Assembly (NCBI GenBank): GCA_029983755.1
Contig: JASBYX010000018.1
Coordinates: 1-30,901 of the forward strand
Reading direction: 5' to 3'
Length of the DNA stretch: 30,901 nucleotides
Source of the DNA: Anaerovoracaceae bacterium
GTDB taxonomy: Bacteria; Bacillota; Clostridia; Peptostreptococcales; Anaerovoracaceae
The notes beneath the pieces are model-generated. The model was not told the DNA's origin. It searched no databases and saw only the letters and a list, made by a program, of their open reading frames with translations. The position numbers and the translations under genes are program-made. Below, piece by piece: positions 25,059-30,901 of this stretch; the first letter of the stretch is position 1, and each line of letters begins with the position of its first letter.

Positions 25059-27353
25059 ATGCCAATTAAAGTTCCTAATAATCTCCCTGCGGTGGAAACT
25101 CTGACTAAAGAGAATATTTTCGTCATGACTGATACCAGAGCAATGACCCAGGATATTAGGCCGCTTAGGATTTTGATTTTAAACCTGATGCCGACTAAAA
25201 TCGACACGGAGACTCAGCTCACCAGACTTCTAGGGAACACGCCCTTGCAAGTGGAGCTTGAGCTTTTGCAAACGGTAAGCCACAAGGCGAAAAATATTTC
25301 AGAGGAGCATATGATTGCCTTCTACAAGACCTTTTCTCAGGTCAGATCCAACTTCTACGACGGAATGATAATTACCGGAGCTCCCATAGAGCACCTGGAA
25401 TTCACTGAAGTTGAATACTGGGACGAGTTATGCGAGATCATGGAGTGGTCAAAGAGCCATGTGCACAGCACATTCCACATTTGTTGGGGTGCTCAAGCGG
25501 GACTTTATTACCATTATGGAATCAAGAAATACCCCCTGAGGGAAAAACTCTCGGGGGTATTTCCCCATGTGGTGGAGAAGAAAAACAACATGCTTTTCAG
25601 GGGGTTTGATGATGTCTTCATGGCACCCCACTCCAGAAACACAGAGGTTAAAAGAGAAGAGGTGGAGGCAGAGCCTATGCTTGAAATTCTATCTTCCTCA
25701 GAGGAAGCAGGCCTCTATGCAATTAAGGCTAGAAACGACAGGCAGTTCTTCATAATGGGACATTCCGAATATGACTGGGACACCTTACTCAAAGAATACC
25801 AAAGGGATGTGAAGGAAGGGCTATCTCCTAAGGTTCCGGAAAACTACTTCCCGGGAAACGATGACACCAAATCACCCCTTGTAACATGGAGATCCAGCGC
25901 CAACCTACTGTACAGCAACTGGCTCAACTATTTTGTGTACCAATCAACGCCTTACGTAATTGATGAGATAACCACAGACGATGGGCTCAGCAGGTTTCAG
26001 TCTTTGGGAGATACGATAACCTGCAAATTCGGCGGATCTTCCTTGGGGAGCGCCAAAGGATTTAAGCGAGTTTTTGATATAGTGAAAAGCGATTCCAGAA
26101 GGAAGTTTGTGGTTGTTTCGGCCCCGGGAAAAAGGTTCCGTGGAGACAACAAAATAACGGATCTTCTCCTTGGAATTACAGACAGTTCTGCAACTAAGGA
26201 AGAAAGGCTTGAGCTGTTTGGTGAAATCGAGCACAGATTCAATTCCATAATTAGAGATCTGGGAATTACTAATCTGTTGAAAGAGGATTTTTCGAACCTG
26301 CGAAGTGTAATTTCTCAGAACGGCTGGGTCTCCCTCGATAAGGAGTACATTCTCAGCAGAGGTGAATACTTGGCAGGAAAGATAATGGCTGAATACCTAG
26401 GTTATGACTTCTTATCTCCTGAAAATTTCATAAGATTTGACGGAGATGGAAAACTTATGGGAGAAGAAACCCAGAACTTACTTTCAGAGGAGCTTTCACG
26501 CCACGAAAATGCCGTAATTCCGGGATTCTTCGGAGGTGATTACAGCAACAAAATACGTGTATTCTCAAGGGGTGGCTCCGATGTGACAGGATCTCTTGTG
26601 GCGGCGTCATCCAAGTCTGATCTCTATGAGAATTGGACGGATGTTTCCGGTCTTCTTATGGCGGATCCCGGTATCGTGGAAGATGCTATTACAGTACCGG
26701 TTGTGACATATAAGGAGCTAAGAGAGCTTTCTTACATGGGTGCTAAAGTAATGCACCAGGATGCAATCAAACCTGTCAGACAATTTGGAATACCGGTCAA
26801 TATAAAGAATACAGGAAAGCCTGAGGATCCGGGAACTTTAATAGTTGAAAATGCCGACTACTATCGCAGTGGGGACTTGATTTCCGGAATTACCGGAAAA
26901 ACAAATCTAATGAGCATCCTCATAGAAAACTTGAATGAAGATCCTCACCTGAGGGGTGAAGTTATTCACAGATTTTCAAGACAGGGAATAAAGGTTGAAC
27001 ACACCTTGGCAGAAATAGATTCCCTGACAATAATAGTCGATAAGAGTGAGCTTGCAGGGGTGCCGGACGTCAGGAGTTTTGTCAATAGCACCTTGGGCAC
27101 CTATCTTTCAGATTTTAAAGTTTCAGTTGATGCAGACCTTGCAATTATCGCTGTCATCGGAAGGAATCTTGGTACGACTCCAGATGTTGCTGTAAGGGTT
27201 CTCAATTCACTTTCATTGAAAAGAATAAATGTTAAGCTCATTGACCACGGTCCTAGGAGGTATAATATGTTGGTGGGTGTGCCGGAGGATAAGTACAAAG
27301 CCTCAGTGGAGTCCATTTACAACAACTTCGTGGGCCACGGGGTCAGTCAATAA
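25059..27353 (+). CDS. metA: Fusion of homoserine O-acetyltransferase (MetA) and aspartate kinase
   Basis: One uninterrupted 764-aa frame. Residues 1-303 are a complete MetA: Lys47 in LMPTKIDTE, Glu111 in TGAPIEHL, catalytic Cys142 in HICWGAQAG, His235 and Glu237 in MGHSEYD, and the family's natural end NYFVYQSTPY. Glu111 is the residue that selects acetyl-CoA over succinyl-CoA in this family, fitting the neighbouring MetY. After a linker (about 304-318), residues 319-764 are a full aspartate kinase: KFGGSSLG (323-330), SAPGKRF, GEYLAGK (435-441), RGGSD (504-508), NWTDVSGLLMADP (525-537) and tandem ACT domains (about 611-760). GGGAGGGAG precedes the ATG. No convincing start site exists at the junction for separate translation of the kinase. 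Confidence 0.95.
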   Translation: MPIKVPNNLPAVETLTKENIFVMTDTRAMTQDIRPLRILILNLMPTKIDTETQLTRLLGNTPLQVELELLQTVSHKAKNISEEHMIAFYKTFSQVRSNFYDGMIITGAPIEHLEFTEVEYWDELCEIMEWSKSHVHSTFHICWGAQAGLYYHYGIKKYPLREKLSGVFPHVVEKKNNMLFRGFDDVFMAPHSRNTEVKREEVEAEPMLEILSSSEEAGLYAIKARNDRQFFIMGHSEYDWDTLLKEYQRDVKEGLSPKVPENYFPGNDDTKSPLVTWRSSANLLYSNWLNYFVYQSTPYVIDEITTDDGLSRFQSLGDTITCKFGGSSLGSAKGFKRVFDIVKSDSRRKFVVVSAPGKRFRGDNKITDLLLGITDSSATKEERLELFGEIEHRFNSIIRDLGITNLLKEDFSNLRSVISQNGWVSLDKEYILSRGEYLAGKIMAEYLGYDFLSPENFIRFDGDGKLMGEETQNLLSEELSRHENAVIPGFFGGDYSNKIRVFSRGGSDVTGSLVAASSKSDLYENWTDVSGLLMADPGIVEDAITVPVVTYKELRELSYMGAKVMHQDAIKPVRQFGIPVNIKNTGKPEDPGTLIVENADYYRSGDLISGITGKTNLMSILIENLNEDPHLRGEVIHRFSRQGIKVEHTLAEIDSLTIIVDKSELAGVPDVRSFVNSTLGTYLSDFKVSVDADLAIIAVIGRNLGTTPDVAVRVLNSLSLKRINVKLIDHGPRRYNMLVGVPEDKYKASVESIYNNFVGHGVSQ

Positions 27354-27360
27354 TGGGGAT

Positions 27361-27390
27361 TTAATCAAGAGGTCTATACCTTTTGATTAA
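27361..27390 (+). other. Hairpin directly after the metA-kinase stop codon
   Basis: TTAATCAAGAGGT (27361-27373) pairs with ACCTTTTGATTAA (27378-27390) around CTAT: a 13-bp stem with one G-U pair. There is no T run behind it, so it probably protects the 3' end or acts with the terminator 20 bases further on. Confidence 0.6.
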
Positions 27391-27403
27391 ATGATGAGGA
27401 AAT

Positions 27404-27447
27404 AAAAAACGCTATATCAATTGATTTTCAATTGGCATAGCGTTTTT
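27404..27447. terminator. Bidirectional intrinsic terminator
   Basis: AAAAACGCTAT (27405-27415) pairs with ATAGCGTTTTT (27437-27447); inside it CAATT (27418-27422) pairs with AATTG (27430-27434). The A run and T run on either side make it work for the plus-strand metA-kinase gene and for the convergent minus-strand folT gene. Confidence 0.88.
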
Positions 27448-27459
27448 GCATTTTTGGTA

Positions 27460-27975
27460 TTAGTTTTGTGCTCTCAGGGCAGGGATGTTTCTAACCAGCC
27501 CGTGATAAACAATTGGTATCAGGACAACCTGGAGGGCGTAAGTTATGATGCACTTTACGATTCTTGCCGGTAAAATAGCCATGTATGCCTTCCCCTGAAG
27601 TATGGATAGCCATACGGTATCAAGGCCGAAATTAATGAAGAAAGCAACTACAGCACAGGCAATGAGAACTTTAGGGAGACTGACATCTCTGTTCCTAAAG
27701 AAAATCCCGTATACTATGCCTGTGAGAAGGGCGGAGAGAGTAAATCCGAAGAAGAAACTTCCACTAGGCCAAAGCATCATTCCAAGAATGTCTCCAATTG
27801 CATAGGCAACGCCTGCCCAAACCGGTCCGTATAGGATTGCAAGCATTGCAACAGGAAGAAACCCAAAACCCAGTCTCACGATTGGAGTTTGTATTGATAA
27901 AAATCTTGTTAGTATCACCTCGATTGCGATGAAAACAGCAATGGTGACTAATTGTTTGGTAGTAGTTTTGCGCAT
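27460..27975 (-). CDS. folT: Folate family ECF transporter S component
   Basis: A 171-aa membrane protein with about six helices, the substrate-binding subunit of an energy-coupling factor (ECF) vitamin importer. The N-terminal helix is followed by VRLGFGFLPVAMLAILYGPVWAG (read as two parts) and GDILGMMLWPSG, matching the FolT-type S components. It would need the shared EcfA1-EcfA2-EcfT module encoded elsewhere. The start ATG 27975 is fixed by AAAGGAGATTTTTTT; a longer frame begins 10 codons upstream without a ribosome site. The tetrahydrofolate riboswitch in its leader independently supports folate as the substrate. Confidence 0.9.
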   Translation of the reverse strand: MRKTTTKQLVTIAVFIAIEVILTRFLSIQTPIVRLGFGFLPVAMLAILYGPVWAGVAYAIGDILGMMLWPSGSFFFGFTLSALLTGIVYGIFFRNRDVSLPKVLIACAVVAFFINFGLDTVWLSILQGKAYMAILPARIVKCIITYALQVVLIPIVYHGLVRNIPALRAQN

Positions 27976-28007
27976 AAAAAAATCTCCTTTCAAGTGTGTA
28001 TTCACAA

Positions 28008-28058
28008 ACTACACCCTGATTAGAGATAATATAGTTCTCTATAGTTATGTGGTGTAGT
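28008..28058 (-). other. Alternative stem of the folT leader (expression platform)
   Basis: ACTACACC (28008-28015) is complementary to GGTGTAGT (28051-28058), and inside it TAGAGA (28021-28026) pairs with TCTCTA (28036-28041). The first stem uses bases 28055-28058, which also form the 3' side of the riboswitch P1. The two pairings exclude each other, as expected for a switch. No T run follows, so translation control or processing is possible. Confidence 0.5.
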
Positions 28059-28190
28059 AGTGGACGCAATATTGTATCGCAACCCCCTTGTCTCAGCAGG
28101 TTTTGATGATTTCCGAGGCTCAAGGGGTTTTCGTTTATGGGCAACATCCCATCCCATAACACTTTACGCACAATATTTACTCTACTAGCT
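28050..28190 (-). promoter_or_regulatory. Tetrahydrofolate riboswitch
   Basis: Read on the minus strand the leader shows the THF class I core: TAGTAGAGTAAATATTG, then GCGTAAAGTG, GGGATGTTG and ACGAAAACC, and at the 3' side CAATATTGCGTCC and CTACTA. P1 is TAGTAG (28187-28182) with CTACTA (28060-28055); the next stem is AATATTG with CAATATT; a third hairpin is AACCCCTTG with CAAGGGGGTT. These parts align in order with the folate-sensing aptamers found before folT and folE genes in Firmicutes. It lies 75 bases upstream of the folT start. Confidence 0.85.
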
Positions 28191-28192
28191 AA

Positions 28193-28221
28193 AGTATAAC
28201 ATCACCGCAGCTTTGATTCAA
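28193..28221 (-). promoter_or_regulatory. Promoter of folT
   Basis: On the minus strand TTGAAT (28221-28216) and TATACT (28198-28193) are separated by 17 bases. The expected start, near 28186, coincides with the 5' edge of the riboswitch. The remaining sequence 28222-28398 is AT-rich and I see no further feature in it. Confidence 0.65.
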
Positions 28222-28375
28222 GGAGAATTGTCGTGAAGGAAAGATATTTTGTGGTTTAAAAATGGCGGTTACACAATATGCTGACATACCCATAAAAATT
28301 AAAGGTAATTTACCAACATTTGGAACAAATAATAGGGTAAAAACAAAATAATATAATGCAATTTCGCAAAACCAC

Positions 28376-28404
28376 TTATAAATATAGACTTTCAAGGGTA
28401 TAAT
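28376..28404 (+). promoter_or_regulatory. Possible promoter of the adhesin gene
   Basis: TATAAT (28399-28404) has only a weak -35 partner (TTATAA, 28376-28381, 17-base spacing). A second TATAAT is at 28416-28421. The leader to the ATG is about 55 bases. Low certainty. Confidence 0.35.
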
Positions 28405-28469
28405 TGAAATGTATATATAATATTGTGCGAGTGAAGACTTATTTTACTGCGATATGAAAGGAGATAGCT

Positions 28470-29378
28470 ATGAGTTCGCACAGTGTGCACATGAAGAAAT
28501 TCATCAAGGGCGCTCTGAGTTTGCTTATGAGTGTCAGCATGGTTTTAACTATGACCATGCCGATGGGGCATATTGCCTACGCGCAAAATGATAAGCAGAC
28601 GGGGCCAACTAAGCCTATGAAGGCTCATCCAAATGTTCTGGCCAATGAGACGACAGAACTGAAGGGCGGAGAGGTCAGGTTGAAGAAGACCGCAGAACCT
28701 GTTCCGGGGAAGGTTAACACTTGGAAGATTACTGTTAGGGTGGAATCCAAGGATTATCCTAAGCCTGTTGACTTACTTCTGACTATGGACAGGTCAGGCA
28801 GTATGGACGAAGGGAAGAAGCAGAATCAAAAGGAAGGCCCTAAGATGATTAATGCTAGGGCTGCGGCTTCAGATATAACAAAGAGGCTTTTATATGAAGG
28901 TGCTCCCCACAGAGTTGCGCTTCACACTTACTCTGCATATGATTATCAGAATTATAGTAATAAGTGGCAGGAATTTACCGATCATACCGGTGGATTTATA
29001 ACAGATAAAGAGAAGATTCTGTCGGAAATAAGTGGTCTGAAGGCAGGTGGGGGTACATTCACTCAGCGTGCAATCCATGAGGCAGGCCCACTATTTGCTG
29101 AGGCTAAAAAGGAAGATACCAAAAATGAACGCGAAAGGGCTATGATCCTCATAACTGACGGACGACCTACACTAGGATATGGTGTGGATTTGTCCAAGGT
29201 GGATCCATCTAAATTCTGGAAGTGGCAGACAGGGATAAAGACAAATTTACCTGTACCCGAAACGAACAATTATTATATTCAGAAGTCGAGGAAGCAAGGT
29301 TTTGGTTACATCCCTTTACCTAAAAGGGGATGCTTATGTATCAACTTCCGACATTCCACAAAGTGCATTTATCTATGA
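28470..29378 (+). CDS. VWA-domain surface adhesin, N-terminal part (interrupted by frameshift)
   Basis: The frame encodes 302 aa. A signal peptide (KKFIKGALSLLMSVSMVLT, ending near AYAQ) is followed by a von Willebrand A domain with the MIDAS pattern: DRSGS (in TMDRSGSMDEG), a Thr in GGGTFTQ and an Asp in LITDGRPT. Such proteins are cell-surface or pilus-tip adhesins. AAAGGAGATAGCT sets the ATG. The natural protein should go on: after about residue 285 the sequence turns into an unrelated tail (KRGCLCINFRHS) and stops, while the expected VWA remainder continues in the +1 frame. The break lies most likely in AAAAGGGG (29322-29329). Removing one A there would read LPKGDAYVSTSDIP. Confidence 0.88.
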   Translation: MSSHSVHMKKFIKGALSLLMSVSMVLTMTMPMGHIAYAQNDKQTGPTKPMKAHPNVLANETTELKGGEVRLKKTAEPVPGKVNTWKITVRVESKDYPKPVDLLLTMDRSGSMDEGKKQNQKEGPKMINARAAASDITKRLLYEGAPHRVALHTYSAYDYQNYSNKWQEFTDHTGGFITDKEKILSEISGLKAGGGTFTQRAIHEAGPLFAEAKKEDTKNERERAMILITDGRPTLGYGVDLSKVDPSKFWKWQTGIKTNLPVPETNNYYIQKSRKQGFGYIPLPKRGCLCINFRHSTKCIYL

Positions 29379-30901
29379 CAATAGTTATACAACATCAGCT
29401 ATAGCAAACAAGAGAAAAGTTATAGGTTGGACAGTTGATACAAAGCTCGCTATTGCAGACCCGGATAAATCCCTTGCTACTAAGTATCAATGGTATTATG
29501 ATTTGGGTCACCATGCTATCGCAGAAGCTAGATATCTCAAGGAATCCGGTAATATTGACGATTTGTATGTTATAGGTCTTGAAACTAAGGCTGATACTAA
29601 CAAAGACCTTGAGGAAATAGCTTCCGGTAGAGAATTCCATACAGCAGATGCAGCTTCACTGGATAAAGTGTTGAACAAAATTCTGGATGAGTATCTTCCT
29701 AAAAGTATAGATAATGCGTTGATTTTGGATGATCTTGGGGAAGGTTTCTCAGAACCTCAAAACATAAAGGTTAATGGCAGCAACGTTCAACCTGTATTCG
29801 ACAAAACTAAGGGAAAGAACGGCCAACTTTCTTGGAATTTAGGCGTTCCCGGGAATGTTGTAGATGAGAGTGCTAAACCTAAGACAAGGTATGCAGAGCT
29901 CACCTATGAGATTACGGCCACAGACAAGTTAGCTAAATTACCTGTTCAAGCAGGTGGTTACAATACGAATGGGGATACATTCATTGAATACAAAGACCCT
30001 AAGAAGCCTCAGGATCCTAATAATCCTGACAAGGGCAAGAGCAAGGTTAATGTTGAATCCCCAAAGGTTGATCCCGTTATCATTACTTTAAATAAAGAAG
30101 TTCAGGGGGCAGATAAGACTGTAAACACTGTATTTCCTATTAAAATAACAGGACCAAACAATTTCAACAAAACATATAATGTAACAGCAGGGACTCCTGT
30201 GAAAGTGACAGATCTGCGTGACGAAGGGCAGTATACAATTGAGGAAGTAAATCCGGATGCGACCCTTTGGACACCAATGTATTTTGTGAACGAAAAATCA
30301 GGAAATACTTTCACTGTGGGGAAGGAAAAGTCCGTAACTGATGATTCCTTGGATGTTAACGTGAAGATCGTTAACAAGGCGAATACCTACAAAGTGGACT
30401 ATGAATTCAAACCGTCTGCAAAGGAAGGAACACCAAGTAAACTCCCAAAGGGAGTTATGGATCAAATTCCAGCAGACAAGACAGGATTGAAGGATAAAGC
30501 TAGTGTAAAATCACCAACGGAATTCACAACTGTAAAAGATGCAGCAAACGATGGAACATGGACATTCGAAGCTTGGGATAAAGACACAGCAACAATAAAC
30601 AAAGCTAATGAACACGTAGTAGGAACATGGAAGTTTACACAAAACACCTACAAAGTTGATTACGAATTCAAACCGTCTGCAAATGAAGGAACGCCAAGTG
30701 AACTACCAAAGGGAGTTATGGATCAAATTCCAGCAGACAAGACAGGATTGAAGGATAAAGCTAGTGTAAAATCACCAACGGAATTCACAACTGTAAAAGA
30801 TGCAGCAAACGATGGAACATGGACATTCGAAGCTTGGGATAAAGACACAGCAACAATAAACAAAGCTAATGAACACGTAGTAGGAACATGGAAGTTTACA
30901 C
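29323..30901 (+). CDS. Adhesin continuation in the shifted frame, cut by window end
   Basis: An open frame without its own start runs to the window end. It first completes the VWA domain (AIAEARYLKESGNIDDLYVIG, then LEEIASGREFHTAD), then an adhesin-type domain (ALILDDLGEGFSEP), a Pro/Lys-rich spacer (KDPKKPQDPNNPDKGKSK), a Cna-B-like domain (about 30080-30384, ITLNKEVQGADKTVN, then GQYTIEEVNP) and SHIRT-type repeats. The C-terminal sorting signal lies outside the window. In-frame continuity over 525 codons shows that selection kept this part until recently, or that the frameshift is a sequencing error or a phase-variable state. Confidence 0.85.
30385..30901 (+). repeat. SHIRT-like 261-bp tandem repeats
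   Basis: Two units of 261 bp (87 codons): 30385-30645 and 30646 to the window end (256 bases). I count seven differences, all in the first 70 bases; the remaining about 186 bases are identical. The protein unit TYKVDYEFKPSA...LPKGVMDQIPADKTG...GTWTFEAWDKDTATIN...GTWKFT matches the SHIRT domain (high-identity tandem repeats of streptococcal-type surface proteins), which forms a rod-like stalk. More copies probably follow. Confidence 0.92.

Noticed and set aside
28470..29378. The adhesin as a complete 302-aa protein
   Set aside because: The last residues lack VWA character, and the missing part of the domain is found directly downstream in the +1 frame, so the stop results from a frameshift.
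29395..29640. Minus-strand open frame opposite the adhesin
   Set aside because: The plus strand here encodes the continuation of the VWA domain in the shifted frame; the minus frame has no family features.
1..30901. tRNA, rRNA, insertion sequences or prophage genes
   Set aside because: No cloverleaf with a CCA-type end, rRNA sequence, transposase or phage protein was recognised on either strand.

Overview
The window looks like a chromosomal segment of a low-to-moderate GC Firmicute, most likely a strictly anaerobic member of the Clostridia. The evidence is the run purR-spoVG / murC-glmU-prs-pth-mfd / spoVB-like-mazG-HU-rqcP, which follows the well-known purR-spoVG-gcaD-prs-spoVC-mfd-yabM-yabN-yabO neighbourhood of Bacillus and Clostridia, together with Gram-positive Shine-Dalgarno sites, frequent TTG/GTG starts, a lipoprotein substrate-binding protein, a folate ECF S-component and a SHIRT-repeat surface adhesin. 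The species cannot be fixed from sequence reading alone.

Layout. (1) 1-7092: a strong promoter, a cobalamin riboswitch and an intrinsic terminator control a six-gene operon: an Opp/Nik-type ABC importer (lipoprotein, two permeases, two ATPases) and a MATE-family exporter. It ends in a bidirectional hairpin. (2) 7122-8357, minus strand: purR then spoVG, divergent from the next block. (3) 8660-16253, plus: murC, a glmU gene that has only the acetyltransferase half, prs, pth and mfd. (4) 16335-21108, plus: an amidohydrolase of the MTA/SAH deaminase type, a SpoVB/MurJ-like flippase, mazG, HU and rqcP; the first three genes are translationally coupled. (5) 21100-23550, minus: thiD-thiM-thiE, a thiamine-precursor salvage operon without a TPP riboswitch. 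(6) 23755-27353, plus: metY and a long gene that fuses a complete MetA (homoserine acetyltransferase) to a complete aspartate kinase. (7) 27460-28198, minus: a FolT-like folate transporter S-component behind a tetrahydrofolate riboswitch. (8) 28470-end, plus: a VWA-domain surface adhesin with a frameshift at an AAAAGGGG run, continuing into near-identical SHIRT repeats cut by the window edge.

How the genes work together. The window is rich in cofactor handling: cobalamin-controlled import, thiamine salvage and folate uptake, which suggests an organism that scavenges vitamins. MetA (with the acetyl-CoA-selecting Glu111) makes O-acetylhomoserine and MetY turns it into homocysteine; the fused aspartate kinase supplies the first step of the same aspartate-to-methionine route. 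Prs makes PRPP, the effector expected for the PurR encoded nearby.

The most notable points are the MetA-aspartokinase fusion, the GlmU lacking its uridylyltransferase domain, the metal/peptide importer plus MATE exporter under one cobalamin riboswitch, in-frame repeat insertions in mfd and the spoVB-like gene, a 20-bp-period degenerate repeat between thiD and thiM, and the interrupted adhesin.
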